21,991 nucleotides of DNA from Pelagibacteraceae bacterium TMED124. Lineage in GTDB: Bacteria > Pseudomonadota > Alphaproteobacteria > Pelagibacterales > Pelagibacteraceae. A program made the position numbers and the translations under genes. Below the pieces are notes generated by a model. It was not told where the DNA came from and did not search any database. It saw only the letters and a list, made by a program, of their open reading frames with translations. Every line of letters begins with the position of its first letter. The stretch's first letter is position 1. Below are positions 15,731 through 21,991 of the stretch, piece after piece. The stretch spans positions 1 to 21,991 of the forward strand of contig NHFZ02000003.1 of the NCBI GenBank assembly GCA_002171275.2, read 5' to 3'.

Positions 15731-16744
15731 ATGCGTATTGTTTTATTAGTTTTAATTAGTCTATTTTTTTTTAGTAAATCCTATACTAATGAACTAAATT
15801 TATTCACCTCTAGGCATTATCCCTCAGATTTAATTTTATTTGAAAAATTCGAAGAAAAAACTGGGATCAAAGTAAATTTAATAAATGCCAAATCAAAAGT
15901 TTTAGAAAAAAGACTTTTAGATGAGGGTTCAAAAAGTAAAGGAGATATCTTATTTTTAGCAGACGCTGGTGCGCTTTATTCAGCTGAAAAAAAAAAGCTT
16001 TTTACAAAATATATTGAAAATGGTCCATTAAAACTTATTCCTACTTCATTGAAAAATGAATATTGGTTAGGAATTACAAAAAGAGCTAGGATTATTTTTT
16101 ATAATCCTAATTTGGTAGATTATGATGAAATAAAAAATTTTTCCTATGAAAATCTTAGTAATTCAAAGTGGCGAAAGTCTATTGCAATAAGACAATCAAA
16201 CAATATATATAACCAATCACTAGTAGCCTCAATCATTGAACATAAAGGAGAGAATTTTACAAAAAAATGGTTAAATAATTTTGTAAAAAATTTTTCGCGT
16301 AAACCACAAGGAAATGATAGAGCCCAAATTCTTTCTGTTGCTGCAGGTGAATCAAAATTAGCAATTGCAAATACTTACTACTATGCCTTAATGTTATCAG
16401 GAAAAAAAGGAGAAGAACAAAAAAAAGCAGCTCAGAAGGTTAAACCAATTTTTCCAAATCAAAATGGTAGGGGAACTCACATAAATATTTCGGGAGCAGG
16501 TATCCTAAAGTTCTCCCCAAATAAGAAAAATGCACAAAAATTTATAGAATTTTTACTTACAAAAGACGCGCAAACTCTTCTTTGTAATAGTTCATTTGAG
16601 TTTCCTATCATAAAAAATGTTCCGACGAATAAACTAATCAATGATATTAAAAATTTTAAAGAAGATATTGTTATAAATGTTTCTTCGTACGGAAAAAGAC
16701 AAGCACAAGCCTTTAAATTAATGAAAAAAGCTGGCTGGAATTAA
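15731..16744 (+). CDS. fbpA: Fe(3+) ABC transporter, substrate-binding protein (FbpA/FutA/IdiA type)
   Basis: Periplasmic ferric-iron-binding protein that delivers Fe(III) to the FbpBC importer. The 337 aa start with a signal peptide (hydrophobic 3-14, cleavage likely near residues 17-20). The mature N-terminus ELNLFTSRHYPSD (21-33) is typical of the family. The EKFEEKTGIKVNLI segment (38-51), LFLADAGALYSAE (75-86) and the tyrosine cluster Y216-Y218 in IANTYYYAL, which supplies the iron ligands, are all present. ATG 15731 directly follows the Fur box, with no Shine-Dalgarno. No better downstream start exists, because the signal peptide begins here. First gene of fbpABC; the permease start lies 8 bases beyond its stop. 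Confidence 0.93.
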   Translation: MRIVLLVLISLFFFSKSYTNELNLFTSRHYPSDLILFEKFEEKTGIKVNLINAKSKVLEKRLLDEGSKSKGDILFLADAGALYSAEKKKLFTKYIENGPLKLIPTSLKNEYWLGITKRARIIFYNPNLVDYDEIKNFSYENLSNSKWRKSIAIRQSNNIYNQSLVASIIEHKGENFTKKWLNNFVKNFSRKPQGNDRAQILSVAAGESKLAIANTYYYALMLSGKKGEEQKKAAQKVKPIFPNQNGRGTHINISGAGILKFSPNKKNAQKFIEFLLTKDAQTLLCNSSFEFPIIKNVPTNKLINDIKNFKEDIVINVSSYGKRQAQAFKLMKKAGWN

Positions 16745-16752
16745 GGGCAACT

Positions 16753-18375
16753 TTGAAAATAAATCTAAATCAAAAAGTTACTGATAATTCAATTTTTTTT
16801 TTATCACTATTTATCATAATTCTTATCTTAAGCCCAATATTTACCATTTTTTTAGAAAATATTAATCAAAAATCAGACTATTTAAGTTTTTTTTCTAGTG
16901 GTGAGTTTCAATCATATACCAAAAACTCTATTATAATTCTTATTCCCGTCCTTTTTTTTACTTTGTTCTTAGGTGGTTTATCTTCTTACCTTGTTTCTTT
17001 TTATGAATTTACTGGAGTTAATTTTTTTAAATATTCACTTCTTTTATCATTTGCAATTCCACCATACATTTATGCTTATACTTTATCAGCTTTTTTTGAA
17101 AATTTTGGAATAGCTTATTCGTTAACATCTTTTTTTTCAGAGGATTTATCAAGAAAATTTATCCCTAAAATTGAGCCTTTAACTGGATCAATAATATCAT
17201 TAAGCTTAACCTTGTTTGGTTATGTTTTCATATTAACAAGATCAACTTTTTTAAATCAATCGAGAGACTTAATTGAAATAGGGAAAAGTCTGGGATTTAA
17301 TAATTTTGATATCTTTTTTAAAATTATAATTCCTACTGCAAGACCTGCAATTTTTATTGGACTCAGTCTTGTAGCAATGGAAACACTCTCTGACTTTGGA
17401 ACAGTATCATTCTTTGGAATTTCTACATTTACTACTGGTATATATAATTCCTGGTTTATTTTTGACGATTTAAAAACAGCTAATTTTCTATCATTATTCT
17501 TAGTATTTTTTGTCTTATTTTTTTTTGGTTTAGAGAATCTTTCAAGAAAAAATATCAAATTTTTTAATTCAAATAACTCTTTTAATAAAAAAAATAAAAA
17601 AACTTTGCTTAGAGGATATAAAAGTTTTTTGGCATCCTTTTTTTGTTTTTTTCTTTTTTCTATAAGCTTTTTATTTCCTCTTATCTTAATGCTTAAATGG
17701 TCTTTAGTGAATAGTAGCTTTTTAGATTTAGACCAAATTCTTCATTTAAATTATAATTCAGTGAAACTAATTTTTCTTTCGTCTATTTTTATAATTTCTA
17801 TATCGCTTATTGTAACTTTTAGCGGAAGAGTACTGAAAAGTAGAGCACTCTCGTTTTTTTCTAATTTGTCAATCTCAGGCTATGCAATTCCAGGAATAGT
17901 TGTTTCAGTTTCAATAATAAGTTTGTTTTCGCTTATTGATAGTTTTTTTAATGTGGAAATTAGAGGATACTTTATTGGATCGATTTTTGGTTTAATTTTT
18001 GGTTACACAGTAAGGTTTTATTCAATATCATTTAATACCATTAAAACAGTTTATCTTAAAATCAATAAATCTATTGATGAAAGCGCCCTACTTCTGGGAT
18101 TTAATAAATTTAGTATTTTAAAAAATGTTCATTACCCATTGCTTAAGAAAAACCTAATTTTTGCCTTTATACTTATTTCGATTGAAGTAATAAAAGAACT
18201 TCCAATAACTCTAATTCTTCGCCCTTTCAATTTCGATACTTTTTCAACGAGTGCATTTAACCTTGCATCTAACGATTTAGTTGAGGTCGCAGCAATTCCA
18301 TCACTTTTTATAGTTTTGTGGTCATCTCTTTTTATTTTTTTATCAATTAAGTTCTTTTTAATAGATAAAAAATAA
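16753..18375 (+). CDS. fbpB: Fe(3+) ABC transporter, permease (fused two-domain)
   Basis: Inner-membrane channel of the ferric importer. The 540 aa contain two homologous permease halves in one chain, roughly 12 membrane spans, as usual for FbpB/SfuB/FutB. Each half carries the EAA-type cytoplasmic loop that docks the ATPase: EIGKSLGFNNFDIFFKIIIP near 174-193 and ESALLLGFNKFSILKNVHYP near 442-461. The start is TTG 16753, preceded by AAGGG at 16743-16747. No in-frame ATG occurs before the first membrane span, so TTG is the best choice. It lies between the binding protein and the ATPase, 16 bases before fbpC. Confidence 0.93.
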   Translation: MKINLNQKVTDNSIFFLSLFIIILILSPIFTIFLENINQKSDYLSFFSSGEFQSYTKNSIIILIPVLFFTLFLGGLSSYLVSFYEFTGVNFFKYSLLLSFAIPPYIYAYTLSAFFENFGIAYSLTSFFSEDLSRKFIPKIEPLTGSIISLSLTLFGYVFILTRSTFLNQSRDLIEIGKSLGFNNFDIFFKIIIPTARPAIFIGLSLVAMETLSDFGTVSFFGISTFTTGIYNSWFIFDDLKTANFLSLFLVFFVLFFFGLENLSRKNIKFFNSNNSFNKKNKKTLLRGYKSFLASFFCFFLFSISFLFPLILMLKWSLVNSSFLDLDQILHLNYNSVKLIFLSSIFIISISLIVTFSGRVLKSRALSFFSNLSISGYAIPGIVVSVSIISLFSLIDSFFNVEIRGYFIGSIFGLIFGYTVRFYSISFNTIKTVYLKINKSIDESALLLGFNKFSILKNVHYPLLKKNLIFAFILISIEVIKELPITLILRPFNFDTFSTSAFNLASNDLVEVAAIPSLFIVLWSSLFIFLSIKFFLIDKK

Positions 18376-18391
18376 CTTATAAAAAAATTCT

Positions 18392-19447
18392 ATGAATAAG
18401 TTTTTTGAAGTTAAAGATGTTACATTTTCATCAAGTAAAGAACACAGACTTGTTGATGTGAACTTTAGTATTAAAAAGCAGGGACAAATTATTTCTATCT
18501 TAGGTCCATCTGGAGTTGGTAAAACAACAATCTTGAGAGCAATTGCAGGACTAGACCCTATAACTGAAGGAGAAATTTTACTGAATAAAAAAGTTATTTC
18601 TTCAACAAGTATATTCATTGAACCTGAAAAAAGAGATATAGCTCTTTCCTTTCAAGAAAATAGTTTATTCCCTCATTTAAATGTTTTTGAAAACCTTAAG
18701 ATTGGCCAACTTAAAAGAACCAAAAAAAAAATAAAGTTATCTTTAGAAGAATGCATTGAAGCATTTTTTCTAAATTCAATTTTAAAAAAATATCCACATG
18801 AAATTAGTGCTGGCGAAGCCCAGCGGGCTTCACTTACTAGATCCCTTATATCTAAACCCTCGCTACTTCTTCTTGATGAACCATTTTCGAATGTAGACAT
18901 TGGACTGAAAGAAAAGTTACAAGTAAATTTAAAAACAATTCTAAAAAAAAATAATATTAGTTCAATAATTGTTACCCATAACTATGAAGAGGCATTTTAT
19001 TTAGGTGAAAAATGTTGCTTATTTGCAAAAGGAAAATTAATTCAATTTGACAATCCATATAATATTTATCATTTTCCTGCCTCCCAAGATGTAGCTAGCT
19101 TTTTCAATAAAGGAACTTTTGTAACGGCGAAAGTAATATCAAAGAATGAATTAAGCCATAAAATCTTAGGTAAAATAAAGGGTAGCTTCGTCCATTCTCA
19201 CGAAAAAGGAAAGAATGTGAAGCTTCTAATACAACCCGAAGACTTGATTCATAATGATAAAAGTAAGCTAAAATTTAAAATTATCGATAAAAGATTTGAA
19301 GGGACAAATTTCATTTACTTTTTGAGAGTATCACAAAAAGAAATCTTACCAGTGCTTGTTCATTCTCACCATATGCATCAACATTCAATAAATGAATTCT
19401 TTGGAGTAAAAACCCCTATAATCATAAAACATCTTGTGTGCTTTTAA
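18392..19447 (+). CDS. fbpC: Fe(3+) ABC transporter, ATP-binding protein
   Basis: ATPase driving ferric uptake, peripheral on the inner membrane. The 351 aa show Walker A GPSGVGKTT (38-46), Q-loop Gln88 in SFQENSLFPHL, a signature at 138-144, Walker B LLLLDEPFSNVD (158-169), and the switch His196 in VTHNYEEA. A C-terminal TOBE-like regulatory region of about 110 residues follows, with FVHSHEKGKNVKLLIQPEDL (256-275) resembling FbpC proteins. The signature reads ISAGEAQ instead of the usual LSGGQQQ, but its Ser and central Gly remain, so it should still bind ATP. It is the last gene of the fbp operon; no hairpin terminator follows, so read-through into the next small genes is possible. Confidence 0.92.
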   Translation: MNKFFEVKDVTFSSSKEHRLVDVNFSIKKQGQIISILGPSGVGKTTILRAIAGLDPITEGEILLNKKVISSTSIFIEPEKRDIALSFQENSLFPHLNVFENLKIGQLKRTKKKIKLSLEECIEAFFLNSILKKYPHEISAGEAQRASLTRSLISKPSLLLLDEPFSNVDIGLKEKLQVNLKTILKKNNISSIIVTHNYEEAFYLGEKCCLFAKGKLIQFDNPYNIYHFPASQDVASFFNKGTFVTAKVISKNELSHKILGKIKGSFVHSHEKGKNVKLLIQPEDLIHNDKSKLKFKIIDKRFEGTNFIYFLRVSQKEILPVLVHSHHMHQHSINEFFGVKTPIIIKHLVCF

Positions 19448-19497
19448 AAAAAAACAATAAGCTTTACAATTGAATTTGCCTTTATTAATTTAATACT

Positions 19498-19695
19498 ATG
19501 AATGAAGAAAAACTTAATATTTCAATTAGAAAATTTTTAAAAAACGTAGGCATAACTTCTCAAAGAAAAATTGAAGAAAAAATCAGGGATAGCAATCCAA
19601 GTGAGACCCAAAAAATAAAAGTATATGTAAATTTAGTATCCGATGAACTAAGCCTCAATGAAAAAATTGATGGTGAAATTGAAATAGAAATCTAA
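19498..19695 (+). CDS. DUF6494-like small protein
   Basis: A 65-aa soluble protein, probably of the DUF6494 family, judged from memory of its pattern: an N-terminal SIRKFLKNVGITSQREIE-like block (here residues 9-26) and a C-terminal beta-hairpin with acidic ends (VYVNLVSDELSLNEKIDGEIEIEI, residues 41 onward, split by residue 60). The function is unknown. It begins 50 bases after fbpC without an obvious Shine-Dalgarno and ends two bases before the next small gene. Sequence composition is ordinary coding (regular amphipathic helix, few rare residues), so it is likely real. The family name is a moderate-confidence call. Confidence 0.7.
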   Translation: MNEEKLNISIRKFLKNVGITSQRKIEEKIRDSNPSETQKIKVYVNLVSDELSLNEKIDGEIEIEI

Positions 19696-19697
19696 CA

Positions 19698-19919
19698 TTG
19701 AATAAACAAAACTCTGACAATCGATCAAGCTTTGATTTTTGCTCTAATGAAGTGAAATCGGTCAAAGAAAACCTCATGTGTCAGCAGGATTCTCTTCATA
19801 AATCCATGATAGATAACCCGCTTGGTTTTATTATTTTTTACGTTTTTGCTATTGTTTTTATTGCTTTACTTTTTCAGCTTTCTAAAAAAGATTTCAGCTC
19901 TAAGAGGAAAAAAAAATAG
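19698..19919 (+). CDS. hypothetical small membrane protein (TTG start)
   Basis: 73 aa, not recognised. Residues 1-36 are polar with two cysteines (FDFCSNEV and NLMCQQD). One membrane span covers about 43-61 (LGFIIFYVFAIVFIALLFQL). The C-terminus is strongly basic, ending in Lys-Arg-Lys repeats. By the positive-inside rule the polar N-terminus would face the periplasm and the basic tail the cytoplasm. The start is TTG 19698, two bases after the upstream stop; no ATG is available before the conserved-looking part. The coding frame ends in a run of nine A followed by TAG and nine T. A one-base slip there would join it to the next open frame, so it may be the N-terminal part of a longer protein. 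Confidence 0.55.
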   Translation: MNKQNSDNRSSFDFCSNEVKSVKENLMCQQDSLHKSMIDNPLGFIIFYVFAIVFIALLFQLSKKDFSSKRKKK

Positions 19920-20107
19920 TTTTTTTTTGGGAAAAATTTTTAACACTTATCTTAATTCATTTATTATTAATTTTCTTAACAACTAAATTAATCAAAATTT
20001 TTAGTATAAAAAGCAAAACACTAAGTCTACTTTGTTCTGATAATTTAAAAAATCAATTAGTATTCACTTTTTACTACATTAGTTTTTATATAATCTGCTC
20101 GATTATC

Positions 20108-20338
20108 TTGAGTTACTTTTTGAGCTATGAAGGAATACAAATTTCTAATTTTATTTTCTCTTTTTTTCTTTTTTTTGAGACATTAATTAAAATTGCTGAT
20201 TCAAATATATTTATTGAATGGATTGGAGAATCTTTAGAAAAAACATTTCGTTATTTAATAATGTTTGTAATTTGCCTTAATTGCACCTATTTTTTTACAA
20301 GAATCACTTATCAAATAATTAAAAGTTCAGGATTATGA
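20108..20338 (+). CDS. hypothetical membrane protein (start uncertain, frame open from 19904)
   Basis: Not recognised. The minimal form from TTG 20108 is 76 aa with two membrane spans (NFIFSFFLFFETLI and YLIMFVICLNCTYFF). The same frame is open without stop from 19904. The upstream part encodes further hydrophobic segments (FLTLILIHLLLIFL and FYYISFYIICSIIL), which look like genuine protein, but it lacks an ATG, GTG or TTG before 20108. Either an unusual start is used or it is joined to the preceding frame by slippage at the A9 run (19908-19916). Its stop overlaps the start of the DCC gene by four bases (ATGA), which argues that this frame really is translated. Confidence 0.5.
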   Translation: MSYFLSYEGIQISNFIFSFFLFFETLIKIADSNIFIEWIGESLEKTFRYLIMFVICLNCTYFFTRITYQIIKSSGL

Positions 20339-20670
20339 GTAAAAAGATAAAAGTTTTTTATGACGGTAAATGCAATATCTGTAGAAGAGAAATAGACTTT
20401 TATTCTAGAATTGATAAAGATAAAAACTTTGATTGGGTTAACATTCATAAAAATAAAGGAAAAATTTCTAATACTGGGCTGTCAAAAAAAGAATTACTTT
20501 CAGTACTTCATATACAAACTGAGAGAGGGTCTATAATCAAGGGTGTTGATGCATTTGCAATTATGTGGAGTAAATTTAGATATTTAAAACCTTTAAGCTT
20601 CGCACTTAAATTCAAACTCATTAATATTTTTGCAAACTTTTTGTATAAACTATGGTTAAAAACAAGGTAG
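20335..20670 (+). CDS. DCC-family thiol-disulfide oxidoreductase-like protein (DUF393)
   Basis: 111 aa of the DUF393/DCC family, named for the D-x-x-C-x-x-C motif. It is seen here as VFYDGKCNICRREIDFY with Asp10, Cys13 and Cys16. The later GVDAFAIMWSKFRYLKPLSFAL segment (about 65-86) is also typical. A thiol-redox role is predicted for the family, but substrates are unknown. There is no signal peptide, so it is probably cytoplasmic. It is coupled to the preceding membrane ORF by an ATGA overlap. The DUF6494/membrane/DCC genes probably form one transcription unit. It converges with the [2Fe-2S] gene, five bases apart. Confidence 0.85.
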   Translation: MSKKIKVFYDGKCNICRREIDFYSRIDKDKNFDWVNIHKNKGKISNTGLSKKELLSVLHIQTERGSIIKGVDAFAIMWSKFRYLKPLSFALKFKLINIFANFLYKLWLKTR

Positions 20671-20675
20671 TTCAC

Positions 20676-20984
20676 TCAAGGTTTTAAAAGAAGTCTTTTT
20701 ACAATTTTTCCTTTAATTAAATGTGAATTAATAATCTCATCAACGTCCATTTTATCTCTATATTTATACCATACACCTTGAGGATATATAACCATGACAG
20801 GTCCAGATTCACATTTATCGAGACAACCTGATTGATTAACTCTAATATCCTTAAGCTTTAAATCAAAAATTTTTTTTTTCATATAATTTCTCAACTCTAC
20901 TGAATTCTTTTTCATACAACATTCTCTTACAGCAGAGTCAGGTCTTTCGTTAACACAACAAAAAATATGAGATTTAAAAAACAT
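20676..20984 (-). CDS. thioredoxin-like [2Fe-2S] ferredoxin-family protein
   Basis: A 102-aa soluble protein with the thioredoxin-like ferredoxin pattern. An N-terminal cysteine pair region contains HIFCCVNERPDSAVRECC (Cys9/10 and Cys22/23), followed by RVNQSGCLDKCESGPVMVIYPQGVWY with Cys54 and Cys58. The C-terminus DVDEIINSHLIKGKIVKRLL is characteristic of the family. Four cysteines of this set would hold a [2Fe-2S] cluster. The electron partner is unknown. It begins four bases after the tungstate ATPase stop, so it is likely the last gene of the tupBC operon. That suggests, without proving, a link with a Mo/W enzyme or its redox chain. Confidence 0.85.
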   Translation of the reverse strand: MFFKSHIFCCVNERPDSAVRECCMKKNSVELRNYMKKKIFDLKLKDIRVNQSGCLDKCESGPVMVIYPQGVWYKYRDKMDVDEIINSHLIKGKIVKRLLLKP

Positions 20985-20988
20985 AGAT

Positions 20989-21687
20989 TTATAAATAGTT
21001 TCGATTCAAAAATGCTTTAACCTTAACATTTTTAGAGTTTATTAATTTCTTATTGATTGATTTTGAAACCATACTACCTTTATCCATTAAAATAATTTCA
21101 TCTGCAAGTCTCTGTGCCTGAAATAAATCATGAGTAACTAAAATAATTTTTCTTTTTAATCTATGATTTATTAAATAATTTTCAATTTTATTTTTCAGAT
21201 TGGCATCTAAGTTAGAAAATGGTTCATCTAAAATTAAAATATCTGGCTCAATTATAACTGACCTTACAAAAGAAATAAATTGAGCAAGCCCGCCAGAGAG
21301 TTTCCTTGCAGAATTTTTCTTAAATTTATCAATATCGAATTTTTTTAAATACAAGTTAACTCTTTCAAAAATTTCATTTTTATTACAACCGTCCATAGCT
21401 AACGGAAAAGCTATATTCTCAAAAACATTCCTCCTTAAAAGGATTGTTTTTTGTGGTGTATAACCAAACTTTATATTCTTTTTATTTGCTATTTTTATTT
21501 CACCCTTATCAATTTTTTGTAACCCTAATATAAGCTTTGTTAAAATAGTCTTACCTGACCCATTTGGTCCAAGAATTACAGTTATTCCATTAGAGGAAAA
21601 ACTTAAAGAAAGGTTTTCAAATATTTTTTTATTTTTTATTTTAAAAAATATTTGATTAATAGTGATTATATTTTTTTTATTAGTCAT
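20989..21687 (-). CDS. tupC: tungstate/molybdate-type ABC transporter, ATP-binding protein
   Basis: ATPase energising oxyanion uptake, at the cytoplasmic face of the inner membrane. It is 232 aa from ATG 21687. Walker A GPNGSGKT is at 40-47, the Q-loop in YTPQKTIL near 76-83, the signature LSGGLAQ at 130-136, Walker B ILILDEPFSNLD at 150-161, and the switch His in LVTHDLFQAQRLADEI. An earlier ATG at 21711 would add eight residues and a longer overlap with the permease gene. ATG 21687 was chosen because the ABC fold begins right after it and the overlap is then 8 bases. Neither start has a clear Shine-Dalgarno. The short length, lacking a TOBE domain, fits TupC. Substrate (tungstate versus molybdate) is inferred from the permease. 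Confidence 0.85.
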   Translation of the reverse strand: MTNKKNIITINQIFFKIKNKKIFENLSLSFSSNGITVILGPNGSGKTILTKLILGLQKIDKGEIKIANKKNIKFGYTPQKTILLRRNVFENIAFPLAMDGCNKNEIFERVNLYLKKFDIDKFKKNSARKLSGGLAQFISFVRSVIIEPDILILDEPFSNLDANLKNKIENYLINHRLKRKIILVTHDLFQAQRLADEIILMDKGSMVSKSINKKLINSKNVKVKAFLNRNYL

Positions 21688-21991
21688 AAGAATATTTAGA
21701 AGATAAGCCATTAACTATGAGAGCTAATGAATTTAAAATTAAAGCAATAAATATTAAAATTATTCCTAATGACATTGCCAAAGTTAAATTTCCTCTTGAT
21801 GTTTCTAATGCAATAGTAGTGGTCATAACTCTTGTATAATGAATTATATTTCCACCGACAATAATAATAGCCCCAACTTCTGATAGAGCTCTTCCAAGAC
21901 CTGCCAGCACACAAGTTAACATTGAAAATCTAGCATCCCAAAGAATTATAATTATTTTGTTAATTTTTTTTGCATTAAAAATTTTAAATAA
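21680..21991 (-). CDS. tupB: tungstate ABC transporter permease (5' part outside the window)
   Basis: Inner-membrane channel subunit. The visible 103 codons are the C-terminal part, and the frame is open to the window edge, so the true start lies beyond 21991; the internal ATG at 21922 is not the start. The segment DARFSMLTCVLAGLGRALSEVGA matches the TupB/WtpB hallmark (GRA-SEVGA), followed by GGNIIHYTRVMTTTIALET, the region that distinguishes tungstate permeases, and a last membrane span near the end. It overlaps tupC by 8 bases. The binding protein gene tupA would be expected upstream, beyond the window. Confidence 0.88.
   Translation of the reverse strand, partial: LFKIFNAKKINKIIIILWDARFSMLTCVLAGLGRALSEVGAIIIVGGNIIHYTRVMTTTIALETSRGNLTLAMSLGIILIFIALILNSLALIVNGLSSKYSYD

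Noticed and set aside
21711..21914. 67-codon minus-strand frame, rich in Ser/Tyr/Asn
   Set aside because: Out-of-frame shadow of the tupB C-terminus, whose own frame carries the GRA-SEVGA permease motif.
1..21991. tRNA, rRNA, CRISPR, insertion sequence or prophage signals
   Set aside because: No cloverleaf, repeat-spacer pattern, transposase motif or terminal inverted repeats were seen; nearly all bases lie in recognised genes.

Overview
The window is strongly A+T-rich and densely packed. Genes follow each other with 4-44 base overlaps or gaps of a few bases, and the longest stretch without a gene is about 100 bases. The order dapA-smpB-folK-rpoZ-rsh-(DUF2062)-pdxJ-lepB-rnc-era-recO is a typical alphaproteobacterial housekeeping series. 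Together with the low G+C, compact spacing, serine-glyoxylate metabolism and a binding-protein iron transporter, this suggests a free-living, genome-streamlined alphaproteobacterium, probably a marine oligotroph of the SAR11/HIMB59/SAR116 type. That placement is inference; no rRNA or tRNA is present to confirm it. No phage, IS element, CRISPR array or RNA gene was seen.

Layout. (1) 128-4376, + strand: an overlapping operon for serine-glyoxylate aminotransferase, hydroxypyruvate reductase and MOFRL-type glycerate 2-kinase, which together convert glyoxylate plus serine to glycine and 2-phosphoglycerate. The leucyl-transferase gene bpt is appended. (2) 4363-13052, - strand: an 11-gene housekeeping block read from dapA to recO, covering lysine/cell-wall precursor, trans-translation, folate, RNA polymerase omega, (p)ppGpp control, vitamin B6, signal peptidase, RNase III, Era and RecO. 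It converges on bpt. (3) 13132-15629, + strand: a periplasmic lytic transglycosylase, then an IbpA-type small heat-shock protein with its own promoter, a compact operator-like array of TGACAT half-sites and a strong intrinsic terminator. (4) 15731-19447, + strand: a ferric-iron ABC importer (fbpABC) with a near-canonical Fur box directly upstream of the first start codon. (5) 19498-20670, + strand: a DUF6494-like protein, two small membrane ORFs of unknown function separated by an A9-TAG-T9 junction, and a DCC-family thiol protein. (6) 20676-21991, - strand: a tungstate-type ABC transporter (tupB partial, tupC) followed by a thioredoxin-like [2Fe-2S] protein.

The most interesting points are the half-site array inside the hsp20 promoter, the Fur box/short leader of fbpA, the possible slippage junction in the unknown membrane gene pair, a Thr in place of a near-invariant Arg in the (p)ppGpp synthetase domain, and the [2Fe-2S] protein coupled to tungstate uptake. 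I found no clear new defence or mobile system. The least explained part is 19498-20670.
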